Positions 1-9,788 of a stretch of DNA of 64,000 nucleotides are shown piece after piece. Under the pieces are notes generated by a model. That model did no database searches and was not told the origin of the DNA. It saw only the letters and a program-made list of their open reading frames with translations. The DNA comes from Agriotes lineatus (taxonomy: Eukaryota > Arthropoda > Insecta > Coleoptera > Elateridae). The position numbers were made by a program, and so were the translations under genes. Positions within the stretch are counted from its first letter, which is position 1. Each line of letters opens with the position of its first letter. The stretch spans positions 186,001 to 250,000 of the forward strand of contig CALNHX010001048.1 of the NCBI GenBank assembly GCA_940337035.1. The letters run 5' to 3'.

Positions 1-300
1 ATCTAACGACAAGTGAAACCCTCGGCGGAAATAATTGCGGATGATACAAAAACCTGTATTTTTGTTACAATAGAAATCTGCCGCTGGGCTAAATTTGACA
101 TAAATTGCATACAAATTAGGCGCTTTCGCCCGTGAAAATACTGAATAAATACGAGATACAATAAATTGGTCTCACTGTTTGAATTAATTTGTTTATATTT
201 TTTCCATCATGTGATTTCCATCGCTATTCTTCGGGTTTTTCCAATTAATCTAAAAACCGTCGTGACCACGGTGTAAGAAATAAAGGTGAGTCGACTCCAA
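1..300. other. GC-richer anonymous DNA at window edge
   Basis: No open reading frame or repeat is recognisable. Composition is more mixed than the AT-rich DNA elsewhere and resembles the other ORF-less islands in the window. It could be non-repetitive host DNA, possibly regulatory, cut by the window edge. From 300 to about 440 I see nothing. Confidence 0.25.
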
Positions 301-439
301 ATGATTTTGAAGATTCTGATGGCTAATTTTTGTCCTAGTTCCCGGCGGATCCGACAGGTGGCGAATGAGTAGAGCGGTAAAAAGTTAGTTTGACGTTTTG
401 TAACATTTAATTAATATTTTGTGTTATGAGTTGTAATAC

Positions 440-870
440 TGGTTTAATATTGTGTGTTGGTAAAACAAAGTATCTGTGTTTAGCGCCATTAAATACCGAA
501 ATTTAAAAGAAGCGGCAATAAAAAAGATTGTTTGTGTTAACTTAGAAACCACTATCTGGACTATAAGAGAGCAACTCAATCGTAAATTGAGAAAATATTA
601 CTGGTTGTTAGATTGCAACTCTAAACTATCTGCCAACAAGTTGCTTGTTCATAAAACTGCTGAAACCAACATAGAGCTACGATATCCAGTTGTGGAGTAC
701 CTCGTACCGCATCTAGCAAATGTTAAAATTTTTGAACAAAAGAGGCAGTTTAGCGCAGTGCGAAATGTCTTCAGGGATTAGAAATACATCCTAATCCATG
801 TGTAGTCAAGCTGAACAGTCGTGCTAAAGCAGTGTGCGGACGCTTATTTGTGCGGCAGTTTTAGTATAGT
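440..870 (+). pseudogene. Jockey-like LINE ORF2, reverse transcriptase C-terminal fragment
   Basis: The open stretch 476-781 (about 101 codons, no ATG start, so not a gene start) reads REQLNRKLRKYYWLLDCNSK followed by KLSANKLLVHKT. This matches the 'thumb' end of jockey-clade reverse transcriptases, where a basic YWLL..NSKLS..NK.LLYK block follows the catalytic core. After a frameshift near 779 the adjacent frame gives EIHPNP, the conserved HPNP block near the jockey ORF2 C-terminus, and runs to a stop near 867. The catalytic domain and endonuclease are absent upstream, so this is only the 3' tail of a copy, with at least one frameshift. It would have worked in target-primed reverse transcription. 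The family call is by motif memory. Confidence 0.6.
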
Positions 871-945
871 TAAAGTTGGGCTCTACCTACTATTACTGTG
901 ATGTTCTACTACAGAATTCCTGTAAATTCTACAAAAATGGGTGGC

Positions 946-1530
946 GATTATAAACTGCTGTGGCAAAAGTCAGTCAGCTTCCAACAAAGAGCAGCCGGAC
1001 CAAGATCATGTGGTTCAACGTATTGTTAAGAGGGTTCTGCTGTTTGAAGATTTTATGGCCAATTTGATGGAGAAGTTTAAGCAACAGTTCTAAACACGAC
1101 CGGCGTATTTCTACTTTAGAAGAAACTGGTGCTTCTCAAAACACAACTATCCGTACACACATTATTAAAATAGATTCCCTTGAACAATATTTAAGACGTA
1201 ATAACCTGCGTATTCTAGGGATCAAAGAAGCTTCCAATGAAGATACAGACCAAGTTCATACTAAATTTTTCGCTTCTAATCTTCCAATCCAAGTTTCCAA
1301 GGACGCAATTGAAAGAAATCATAGATTGAGGAGCAGGAATTCTATCCACCCCAATCATTTTGAAGTTCATTAAATATAATGTTCGACAACAAATTTTCAA
1401 ATCAAAATCCAAATTAAAAGGAACCTGGTTTCCACAAAACAGGAGATAACAAAAGCAAGGCGTTCTGCACAACAAATATATGGTATCACCAATGTCTGGT
1501 CGTTGGATGTCAAATTTTTTAAGGTTCAAT
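946..1530 (+). pseudogene. LINE ORF1 (RNA-binding Gag-like) remnant
   Basis: Reading plus-strand frames gives CCGKSQ near 950, then a coiled-coil-like stretch, then EQYLRRNNLRILGIKE at about 1180-1227, the signature that opens the ORF1 RNA-binding domain of many LINEs. It is followed by DAIERNHRL (about 1303-1330) and, in another frame, ILKFIKYNVRQQIFKSK and KLKGTW (about 1360-1430), then ARRSAQQIYGITNVWSLD. Several frame changes show it is dead. ORF1 proteins of this type bind LINE RNA and chaperone it to the integration site. It lies directly upstream of a matching endonuclease (1690-2216) in the same orientation, so the two are probably halves of one element. Confidence 0.6.
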
Positions 1531-1689
1531 GAGCTGTTGCATGAAGCTGTTTATATTTTTAGCATACTGCTTGCTGTAATCAAGTTACCGGTATAAGTAT
1601 CTTTAGTTTAATTTCTTACTGCAATTGCGCATTAAATTAATTGCCTAATTATATCTCATATTTCTGTTTTATTAAATTAAAAAACCTAT

Positions 1690-2216
1690 TGATGATGAAT
1701 GATATCGCTTCTAATTTTCAATGTGCGCACCTGAATGCAAGATCATTGATGGCAAGTTTTTTGAATATTCGCAACCATGTAATTAACACAAACTACGACT
1801 CGCTGACTGTAAGTGAAACCTGGTTAACGCCTAATATATCTTCAGATGTGGTGGCAATAGATGGTTACTGCTTGTTGCGTCGTTATCATACAACGAAGGG
1901 AGATGGAGTCGATGTATACGTTAAATCATCATTCAAGCATTATGTTATACAAACTGATAATGTTATCGAACAGTTACGGATAGTGGTAACTGCGGATAGG
2001 CAAAAACTGGTATTTGGTGTAGTATATAAACCTCCGAAAAATAGTCACTTGGAATTTTTAAATTGTCCTGATAATACATTAATACCTATACATCACAACA
2101 TTTTTGTATCTAGGCGATTTCAATATAATTATGTAGATCTAAATATTTGATTTTGAGCAAAAAGTAACATCCGACTTACTATTATTCATAGATGGCATTG
2201 GCTTCAAACAAACCAT
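1690..2216 (+). pseudogene. LINE ORF2 apurinic-like endonuclease domain, truncated
   Basis: The frame open to 2150 carries the exonuclease-endonuclease-phosphatase fold signatures of LINE ORF2: AHLNARSL near residue 28 of the open frame, SETWLTP, then a glycine/arginine block ending GDGVDVYVK, and LVFGVVYKPP. The ATG at 1693 (MMNDIASN) is a plausible original start. After 2150 homology continues in another frame with DLLLFIDGIGFKQT, which corresponds to the stretch after the family's GDFN motif; here that motif reads SRRFQYN, so catalytic residues are altered. No reverse transcriptase follows: the copy stops near 2216, before the gypsy insertion at 2652. The domain nicks target DNA to prime reverse transcription. 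Jockey/CR1-like by motif; the clade is uncertain. Confidence 0.7.
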
Positions 2217-2651
2217 TTTGTATTAACCGAAAAATGGTTTTTCGCATATACCGCTTACAGGTTAACTGCGATTCGTGTTATTTAAATTGTATGGCTTTTG
2301 GTTATCAATAATGTATTGCTGACACGGCTGTATGTGTGTATATATTGCAATGGTTTTTAGCCTTCAAAGCAGCTCTGGTAGCAGTTCGAACAAATTAAAT
2401 CAAAATAAAAAATTGCACCAAAGTGTTTGTAACGTGTCAGTGTTCGTGCACAAATAAAGGCAATAAAATCCTTCACCTAAAGTTAAATTCATCTTCGGCC
2501 ATCGTTCCGTTCCTGACGACCGAGCTTTGACAAGTCATTTCGGGCCATTGGAGGACACCCAGGGGCAATATTGGAGTTCCTGCACTAGCAGCCGAGGCCT
2601 ACGAGGACCATACCAGCATCGCACATCTGGCAACCGACCGCAAGAGAAGGT
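2217..2651. other. Anonymous segment between LINE and gypsy LTR
   Basis: No recognisable protein. It contains two AATAAA-type signals close together at about 2453-2470, followed by a GC-richer stretch to 2651. This layout (polyadenylation signals then GC-rich sequence) could be the end of an unrelated LTR or a 3' end, but no matching copy is present in the window to prove it. Confidence 0.25.
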
Positions 2652-3684
2652 TGTTACGTGTCAAAAGTATTTGATATTAATACTAGTGTTGAATGAGGAA
2701 TCTAGTGAGAGTGACGCGATAAAAATTAATATCAGATTGGCTTTGTTCGTTGCTAGAGGAGATATAAAAACAAGGTTGGTTTTGTTTGAGAGAAAAATTT
2801 GTATATCAGCTTTTAAAAAAGGCAAGAGTTTTCGTGGGGTGTAAATGACAATCTCGCCATTTATTCTGGTTTGGTGATAGTAAAGAATTGGTTTACTAGC
2901 CAGCCGTTCCTGTAAAGGAGTTCATTAAGCAGATGTCATTTTTCCAATGAATATTTATATTCAAGCTGTAAAGCGATCTGGGAAACACGAATACAACGAT
3001 TGCGAAGTTTATTGCCTGTGAACAGGGTATGTAGTTTAATATGGAATTTGCCTTTTGTTACCTGGAAATTCGATTTATAGCAACAACTATTAGGCGGACA
3101 GTATTGGAAAGCTAATCTACCGCAGTATTGAGGGTCGAGGTATAGCAAATGACAGCCGAGATTGGAACCTGTCAAGCTGACATGTGTTAGGAGTAACGGG
3201 ACGTATTAAATGTCTGCGAGTATATCGGCACAAAGATAAGTGGTGTAGCTAGAATCTGATGATATTTTTGCATATAAAAACTGTGTAACCATTAGACTTA
3301 CGAGCGTTTTAAGTTAAACTATTTGGGGTACCCTGCGTGAGGTAGTAATAGTAAAGATGCTAATTGTCTGATCGATGGTAGTAATGTTCGAGTATTAATA
3401 AAACCAGCTACAAGTATTGCTTTCTTTCATTTTGATAGGGAGTTCAATAATCGTATTGTTATTAGTTGATAGAAAGTGAAGTTACAAGTTTCTTGGCTTA
3501 TATCAGTATATTTGAGTTTAACTTGTTGGCGCCATTTATAACATCATAAACTAGAATCCGCGACGTCTTCACTGATGCTAGAGACGGGCCTCAAATATAC
3601 TTTTATAGTGATCGATTGTTAACTAAGAGATATAGCGATGACCTAAAGGTAGGTAAAGGAATTGATAGATAAATATAGCTAACA
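2652..3684 (+). repeat. 5' LTR of gypsy element
   Basis: Starts TGTTACGTGTCAAAAG and ends ATAGCTAACA. It holds a TATA-like box ATATAAAA at 3272-3279 and a polyadenylation signal AATAAA at 3397-3402, about 120 bases apart, which fits a short R region. It is the promoter for the element. Short open frames inside it (for example 2936-3175 on the minus strand) recur identically in the 3' LTR and are not genes. Confidence 0.95.
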
Positions 3685-3688
3685 AGTT

Positions 3689-3706
3689 TGGCGCCCAACG
3701 TGGGGC
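3689..3706 (+). promoter_or_regulatory. Primer binding site, tRNA-Lys type
   Basis: TGGCGCCCAACGTGGGGC begins four bases after the 5' LTR. It is complementary to the 3' end (including CCA) of insect tRNA-Lys(CTT) as I recall it. It is where the tRNA primes minus-strand DNA synthesis. The match covers all 18 bases, consistent with a functional element. Confidence 0.85.
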
Positions 3707-3940
3707 TTTAATAAGATTTTTGAAGAGCTAACGGGGGCTTTAACAAGATTGGAACATATACCTTTAGGTCGTACTATAATAGAAAGGAGCAATACTGACA
3801 ATAGTTATACATAACTTTCTGTACTCGTTTATGTAAGTGGAAAAATATCGTCAGAACGTGACAAACCAAAGAATTACTTTGAGAATAATACATAAAACGG
3901 TATACTTGTGGTAAAAAGGGTTTTACTTTGAGGAATCAGA

Positions 3941-5347
3941 ATGGATGTTGATAGGTTATTGGTAGACGAGACAGATTATGAATTACGAATACGGGGAGTT
4001 GTTTGTAAGGGAAATATGCCGGAAAAGCGTAAATTGCTTAGAGCGCGTATTAGGTTAGAGAAGACGGGAAATGCTTCGTTCCCGGAAGTAGAATTGAATA
4101 ACGTAGAAGAATTGGATATATGCAGTAGGAAGCTTGACATTCTTGTGGAAGAGATACTAGCTTCTGAGTCATTTGTTAGGGGTGGTAATGATTATAAACG
4201 TATTCAGACCCGCTTGGTACATATTTCAAATCGACTAGAACGGTTAGTTTTTGAGGGGTCTTCAGCAGATGATAAAGATGAGCTATATAATAGGTGTTTA
4301 GGGGCTATGGTCGATCTCGAGTCCAGATTAACATCTGAAAATGAACCTGTAGTTCCTTCTAGTTCACAAACAGTTAACTTGATGGACCTTGACGATGAGC
4401 CATTACAAGCCAATCAATCACCAAACCATTTTAATTATTCAAATGTAATTGATAGTCAACAGTTTCAAACGTTACCGACACCTATTGGTTTTAACAGCAC
4501 TAAAGTCATTGATGCTACTCCACGTTATAACAATTACCTTCCGATGAATAAATGGAACCTTCGTTTCGATGGTCAATCGGGATTGTCTAGTTTCCTAGAG
4601 CGTATTGAAGAATTGCGAATGGCGCGTGGGGTTACTAAGGAACAACTTTTTACTTCGGCTGTTGAATTTTTCACCGATTATGCTTTGATTTGGTATCGAT
4701 CGGTTAAAAATACTTTGTATAATTGGGACCAGTTAGTTAATGCGTTACGTTCAGCTTTTCTTCCATGTGATTATGAAGCTTGTTTATGGGATGAAATACG
4801 CAATCGTACTCAGGGGGCCGATGAACCCGTGACCGTATTTGTGTCGATAATGGAAAACTTATTCCATCGGTTACCATCGATGCCTTCTGAAACAAAGCGC
4901 CTTAATCTAATACGTAGGAATTTATTACCACATTTCCAAACCCAACTGGCTTTAGAGAACATAGTTTCCTTTTCACAATTACTTCGAGTGTGTAAAGCTG
5001 TTGAAGATGCACATGTGCGTGCACAACGGTTCCGTGGACCTCCCACTCAGGGAAATCGAATGTTAGAACCCGATCTAGCCTATCAAAAGTCGAAATGTAA
5101 TGCTAGGATTCATACAGTGAATGTATCCTCAAATGAGGGTTACGTTCAAACTCGTAGTAATAACCCACCGAACGTAATCAATTCAACCAAGCCTTCTGAT
5201 TTGAGATGTTGGAAATGTGATAAACCGAATCATTTTGCGCGTAACTGTTCAGCAAATAGTAAACAATATTGCTATGGTTGTGGACGACCTGATTTTACTG
5301 TCCGTACATGCCCTTCATGTTCGGGAAATGGGGGTCGACGCCGCTAG
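3941..5347 (+). CDS. gag: Gag polyprotein of gypsy element
   Basis: 468 codons from ATG 3941 to TAG 5347. The N-terminal third is acidic and helical-looking. From about residue 205 to 345 it matches retrotransposon Gag/capsid proteins (starting WNLRFDG, with FFTDYALIWYRS, then NWDQLVNALRSAFLP and LRRFV-like basic helices). The C-terminus has a CCHC zinc knuckle C423-x2-C426-x4-H431-x4-C436, then a second Cys cluster C444-x2-C447-x9-C457-x2-C460 in which the expected His position is Phe452; related insect Gags often have a non-His second finger, so this may be normal. Gag packages the element RNA into cytoplasmic virus-like particles. It overlaps pol by 40-55 bases in a different frame. Confidence 0.93.
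   Translation: MDVDRLLVDETDYELRIRGVVCKGNMPEKRKLLRARIRLEKTGNASFPEVELNNVEELDICSRKLDILVEEILASESFVRGGNDYKRIQTRLVHISNRLERLVFEGSSADDKDELYNRCLGAMVDLESRLTSENEPVVPSSSQTVNLMDLDDEPLQANQSPNHFNYSNVIDSQQFQTLPTPIGFNSTKVIDATPRYNNYLPMNKWNLRFDGQSGLSSFLERIEELRMARGVTKEQLFTSAVEFFTDYALIWYRSVKNTLYNWDQLVNALRSAFLPCDYEACLWDEIRNRTQGADEPVTVFVSIMENLFHRLPSMPSETKRLNLIRRNLLPHFQTQLALENIVSFSQLLRVCKAVEDAHVRAQRFRGPPTQGNRMLEPDLAYQKSKCNARIHTVNVSSNEGYVQTRSNNPPNVINSTKPSDLRCWKCDKPNHFARNCSANSKQYCYGCGRPDFTVRTCPSCSGNGGRRR
5293..5347 (+). promoter_or_regulatory. Gag-pol overlap, probable -1 frameshift window
   Basis: Pol lies in the -1 frame relative to gag. The pol frame is open only downstream of TGA at 5290-5292 and gag ends at 5347, so a ribosome must shift within these 55 bases. 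The only homopolymer is five G at 5330-5334; it is not a canonical X XXY YYZ heptamer. A candidate slip site, not proven. The ATG at 5308 gives an alternative explanation by re-initiation. Confidence 0.5.
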
Positions 5348-8300
5348 ACGACCGAATAGCGAGGTGTCGAAAAAATTCTTCGGTCAATGTTGTAAATAAT
5401 TCGGATTTTAGTTCTAAAGCTGTTTTAGATTATATTTTAAGTCACGCAGGTCCTGATGAGAGACCGTATCTTAAAGTTTCAATTTTTGGTAATGAGATTC
5501 TTGGATTGTTAGATTCGGGTGCTTCGCATACTGTTGTTGGTAGAAAGGGATGGGAGCTGTTGAAAGGTCATTGTAGGCTTACACCAAGTAAAGATAGGAC
5601 ATGTAATGTTGCTGACGGTGCAGAATGTCAAATATTAGGTATAGTTACAGTACCACTTATGCTTCGCGATAGAGTTTGTACTTGTGAGTTATTAGTTGTG
5701 CCTTCCGTACCCCATACCTTGATTTTGGGATGCGATTTTTTGCGTAGAATGGGTATTGTAACCGATCTTAGAATTAACGAATGGACCTTCTCGAAAGATC
5801 ACTTGATCCCGGAAGTTAATGCAATACAGGCTGTAGAACATTTATCTGAAGTTCAGCGAGAACAATTAGATTGTTTTGTCAAAGAAGTTTTTAGTAAAAT
5901 GGGAAATAAGTTAGGATGCACTCATCTTGTTGAACATGAGATTAAAACCACATCGTCGCCTATTAAGCAGCGATATTATCCTATTTCTCCTGCTCTGCAG
6001 AAACAGGTAGATCTTGAGTTAAAGAAAATGTTGGATGAGGGAGTGGTAGAACCTTCGACTTCTGCTTGGTCATCTCCGATAGTAATGATTAAAAAGAAAG
6101 ATGGTAGTTATCGGTTCTGTGTTGATTATCGCCAACTTAATAAAGTCAGTCAACCTGATGCTTATCCTATTCCATATGTATCAAGTACTTTGGATAAACT
6201 TCGTGACGCACATTATCTTACGACTCTTGATATTAAATCCGCATATTGGCAGATACCTGTGGCTGTTTCTTCACGCCCTTTAACAGCGTTTACTGTGCCT
6301 AATAGGGGGTTATTTCAATTTCGCCGCCTACCGTTTGGTTTGCATACGGCGCCGGCAACGTGGCAACGCCTAATTGATAGGGTTATTGGTGCTGATTTGG
6401 AACCATATGTCTTTACGTATCTTGACGATATTGTAATTTGTACGCCAACTTTCGAAAAACATCTTTCTACTCTTCGTGAGGTTGTGTCTCGGTTATTAGC
6501 TGCTGGTCTTACTTTAAGCCAAAATAAATGTCATTTTTGTAAGCCAGAACTTAAGTATCTCGGTTATGTAGTGAATTCACGCGGTTTATTAGTAGACCCA
6601 GAAAAAGTAGATGCAATTAATCGTATTCCTACTCCTGTGTCAGTGAAGGAAGTACGTCGTGTAATTGGTATGGCGTCATGGTACCGTCGCTTTGTTCCGA
6701 ATTTTTCTTCACTTATCGGACCTCTTACATCCTTGCTCCGCAAGAATGCGAAATTTTTCTGGGATAGTAATTGTGAACGAGCCTTCAGTGATATTAAAGA
6801 ACATTTGATATCTGCTCCGATATTAGCTTGCCCTGATTTTTCTGTACCCTTTGTTATTCAAACGGATGCTTCTGGTTATGGTATTGGTGCCGTACTTACT
6901 CAACATCAAGCTGATGGAGAGAAAGTTATATGTTACATTAGTCGGTCGCTTACTAGAAACGAACGAAATTTTAGCACAACAGAGCGTGAATGCCTCGCTG
7001 TCCTTTTTGCTATTGAAAAACTTAGACCATATATTGAGGGAACTAAGTTCACGGTAGTAACTGATCATTATAGCTTAAAATGGCTTAATAGTATTAAAGA
7101 CCCTGTTGGTCGTATCGCTCGATGGGCAGTTCGCCTTCAACAATATGATTTTGACATTATTCATCGAAAAGGTAAAGAACATGTTGTGCCTGACACTTTG
7201 TCTCGTGCTGTTCCTGTCATTGATGCTATTAACGTTCAGTTTGGTCCTGCTGGTAATCCATGGTATCATCGTATGTGTCGATTTGTTATTAACAATCCTC
7301 GAAAATTTCCCCATTGGAGAGTTAGTGACGGTCAATTGTATAAATATGTTCGAACCGATTATCCAGACTTGGCAGATGATGAAGATCATTGGAAACTGGT
7401 TGTTCCACAGACTCAACGCCAAGAAGTTATCAAACAAAATCACGATATTCCGACCGCTGGTCATACGGGTGTTAATAAAACTTTTCATCGTATTGCACAA
7501 AGATACTACTGGCCTAAACTTCGTTATGATGTGGCTGCTTATGTTCGCCGTTGCGAAACGTGTCAACGAATTAAACCAGAACAGAGAGCCCCTGCAGGGT
7601 ATATGGGTGGACATTCATTAATTTCGAAGCCTTGGGAACTAATCTGTTGTGATATTGTAGGTCCTTTACCTCGTTCAGTACGAGGATACGCGTATATATT
7701 CGTAGTGGCTGATTGTTTTAGTAAGTTTCCATTAGTGTTTCCGCTCCGTACAGCATCAGCTAAGGTTATCTCACGTATTGTTGAGGAAGACGTATTTTTG
7801 ATGTTTGGGGTTCCCAAGCGAATCATATGTGATAATGGCGTTCAGTTTCGCAGTCATGAGTTTCAAACTTTAAATCAGAAGTATGGCTGTAAGATTTCGT
7901 TTACTGCCAATTATCATCCTCAAGCTAATCCTACGGAACGTATAAACAGAGTGCTGAAAACTATGTTGACAGCTTATGTATCAGATCGTCATCGAGATTG
8001 GGATAAATATCTGTCTCACGTAGTTTGTGCTATACGTACCTCAGTTCATGAAGTTACGGGAAAAACTCCATATTTCATTAATTTTGGCAGAGAAATCATA
8101 TTAAATCACGAACCGGTAGTTGGTGATGGAAATCCGGAAATTCAATTTAATCGGGATAGAGATTTAGATAATCGTTCTATAGTACTCAAGCAACTGTATG
8201 CTGATGTTAAACGTCGTTTGGATAAGGCTTATCAAAAGTCAAAAACTCGCTATGACTTTCGTCGACGACCTTTCGAGTTCGTTCCGGATCAAGCAGTGTT

Positions 8301-8496
8301 GCGTAGACACTATGTGTTATCAGATGCTGCTCGTCAGTTTACTTCCAAGCTTGCTGCAAAATTTATAGGACCGTTTATTATTAATCGAAAGTTTTCACGA
8401 TGGGTTTATGAACTCAAAGATCCTGACGGAAAAATATTAAAGGGGACTTGGCATGCCAAGGATTTGAAACTTTATGATAACTCTGAGATCAATTAA
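5308..8496 (+). CDS. pol: Pol polyprotein of gypsy element
   Basis: 1062 codons, fully open; the start is nominal because it is probably made as a Gag-Pol fusion. Aspartic protease: LLDSGASHTVV, catalytic Asp69. Reverse transcriptase: core with FCVDYRQLNK and LPFGLHTAPATWQR, catalytic YLDD at 371-374. RNase H: TDASGYGIGAVL with Asp520. Integrase: zinc region His712, His719, Cys749, Cys752; catalytic D782, D842 and E877 (34 residues between the last two) inside CDIVGPLP, ICDNGVQF and HPQANPTERINR. A GPF-type module (FIGPFII... WVYELKDPDG) near the end. No catalytic residue is missing. It copies element RNA to DNA and integrates it. ANPTER in place of the common NGQAER places it in a particular insect subgroup I cannot name safely. 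Confidence 0.95.
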   Translation: MPFMFGKWGSTPLDDRIARCRKNSSVNVVNNSDFSSKAVLDYILSHAGPDERPYLKVSIFGNEILGLLDSGASHTVVGRKGWELLKGHCRLTPSKDRTCNVADGAECQILGIVTVPLMLRDRVCTCELLVVPSVPHTLILGCDFLRRMGIVTDLRINEWTFSKDHLIPEVNAIQAVEHLSEVQREQLDCFVKEVFSKMGNKLGCTHLVEHEIKTTSSPIKQRYYPISPALQKQVDLELKKMLDEGVVEPSTSAWSSPIVMIKKKDGSYRFCVDYRQLNKVSQPDAYPIPYVSSTLDKLRDAHYLTTLDIKSAYWQIPVAVSSRPLTAFTVPNRGLFQFRRLPFGLHTAPATWQRLIDRVIGADLEPYVFTYLDDIVICTPTFEKHLSTLREVVSRLLAAGLTLSQNKCHFCKPELKYLGYVVNSRGLLVDPEKVDAINRIPTPVSVKEVRRVIGMASWYRRFVPNFSSLIGPLTSLLRKNAKFFWDSNCERAFSDIKEHLISAPILACPDFSVPFVIQTDASGYGIGAVLTQHQADGEKVICYISRSLTRNERNFSTTERECLAVLFAIEKLRPYIEGTKFTVVTDHYSLKWLNSIKDPVGRIARWAVRLQQYDFDIIHRKGKEHVVPDTLSRAVPVIDAINVQFGPAGNPWYHRMCRFVINNPRKFPHWRVSDGQLYKYVRTDYPDLADDEDHWKLVVPQTQRQEVIKQNHDIPTAGHTGVNKTFHRIAQRYYWPKLRYDVAAYVRRCETCQRIKPEQRAPAGYMGGHSLISKPWELICCDIVGPLPRSVRGYAYIFVVADCFSKFPLVFPLRTASAKVISRIVEEDVFLMFGVPKRIICDNGVQFRSHEFQTLNQKYGCKISFTANYHPQANPTERINRVLKTMLTAYVSDRHRDWDKYLSHVVCAIRTSVHEVTGKTPYFINFGREIILNHEPVVGDGNPEIQFNRDRDLDNRSIVLKQLYADVKRRLDKAYQKSKTRYDFRRRPFEFVPDQAVLRRHYVLSDAARQFTSKLAAKFIGPFIINRKFSRWVYELKDPDGKILKGTWHAKDLKLYDNSEIN

Positions 8497-8510
8497 TGAT
8501 GTGTGATGTG

Positions 8511-8750
8511 CATAGGGTGGTTGGATGGGCACTGTAGGGAAGGTCACTTTAGGGAGCATATTTATCTTGCTTTCCCTCCTGTAAAGCATAGGGTGGTTGG
8601 AAGGGCACAGTAGGGTAGGTTACTCTTTGGGGAACTTTAATATCTTGTTCTTTCCCCATTTTAAGGTATAGTGTGGTTGGAAGGGCACAGTCGGGAAGGA
8701 CACTATTTGGTAAACTTTAATATCTTGTTCTTTTCCCTATTTTGGGTATA
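8511..8750 (+). repeat. Three-copy ~78-bp tandem repeat in gypsy 3' region
   Basis: Units begin near 8511, 8587 and 8667 (spacing 76 and 80), with a fourth degenerate start near 8747. Shared core: TAGGGTGGTTGGAAGGGCAC, then CAGT.GGGAAGG, then CTTTAATATCTTGTTCTTT. Variation between units is modest, so the array arose within this lineage. Confidence 0.85.
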
Positions 8751-9776
8751 ACGTATAGGGAGTTCCCTGTTGGGAAATGTTAATGGATGGTTTTCTTTTT
8801 GATTGTATTGGAAGATCGTTACGTTATCCTGTTTTTCCTAAGGAGACATAAGGGTAACGAGATTAATCGTTAAAGAAGTACAACTTCTTCGTTTCTTTTA
8901 GGTATCCCTTGGAGTTTGGGGATATAGGGTGTTTCCCTACAAAACAAAATTTTTTTTAAGATGACCAGTCCTTCATTCTTCGCCTTCTTTTCTTCTTAAA
9001 GCTTTGTCTATATTTCTCTCTTGTAATGTAGTGAATGTCGATTTTGTTTTGAATGAACTGTTTACTTAGATGAATGATAATTTGTTTTCTTTTATTTCTC
9101 TTTGATCTGGTGCGGATGAAATCTCTGGTGATGAGTGATTGTTGGATGTGGATGAAGATTGGTGGGGATTTTCTTCAGGCCGTTCGGGGCGCTGAAGAAT
9201 CCCTCCGTCGGAGCGTATGAGAGTTGTGTGGATGTTGGCTTCTGCCTCTCACTTTTCTGGTTTCTTTAACCCTCTGTCACTGGGGTTACTTCCTCCCCAG
9301 GCGTGTCAAAAGGAAAACCCTGGTTATTCTTCGTTTTGGCTTAACTATTTTCGGTCTGACAGTACCTGAAACTGTGTGGAGGTGTGCTTCCGCCTCGGGG
9401 GTTTATTGGAAGTTGTCAGGGGGGGTACGCTGTGGGGATTTGGAGTGATTTTGTGGGGTTCATGGGGGTGGAGCTTCTTCACGACAGGTTGTTACAGGGT
9501 TGTTCACCGGCGCAGCATTTACATCCAGCAGCGACGAACAATCTTGATCCTTGTCGTGGGGTTGATCTGGTCCTGGGTTCCTCTTGGGGTCATCACCGTC
9601 TCTACAGTGTAGTTGCTTGTTTGTGGTGTGGGTACTGGGTTTTTTTTTTTTTAGATTAATTGTTAGAGACGTCTTATGACAGACGGTTTAATGACTCTCT
9701 AGCGTATATGTATGTATCCTTTTAGGATAAAGTTTTTATTTAGTTAAAAATTTCGTTGAAATTTTTCCTTTCTGGT

Positions 9777-9786
9777 AAGGGGGGAG
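9777..9786 (+). promoter_or_regulatory. Polypurine tract of gypsy element
   Basis: AAGGGGGGAG lies two bases before the 3' LTR. It is the standard RNase H-resistant primer for plus-strand DNA synthesis in LTR elements. Confidence 0.85.
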
Positions 9787-9788
9787 TT

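Larger units (their letters stand above)
8497..9788 (+). other. Long non-coding 3' region of gypsy element
   Basis: About 1.3 kb between the pol stop and the 3' LTR, unusually long for an element without env. I found no envelope-like signal peptide, cleavage site or membrane anchor; short open frames (9224-9659) are overlapping, G/T-rich and look spurious. It contains a tandem repeat at 8511-8750 and long T-rich and G-rich stretches, ending with the polypurine tract at 9777-9786. Confidence 0.7.

Noticed and set aside
2936..3175. 79-codon minus frame, identical at 10071-10310
   Set aside because: The duplication is explained by the two LTRs; it is not a gene.
7075..7614. 179- and 171-codon frames overlapping pol on both strands
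   Set aside because: Shadows of the real pol frame, which has all the catalytic motifs.
9224..9659. Possible env-like ORF in the gypsy 3' region
   Set aside because: Three overlapping short frames, G/T-rich, no signal peptide, cleavage site or anchor.
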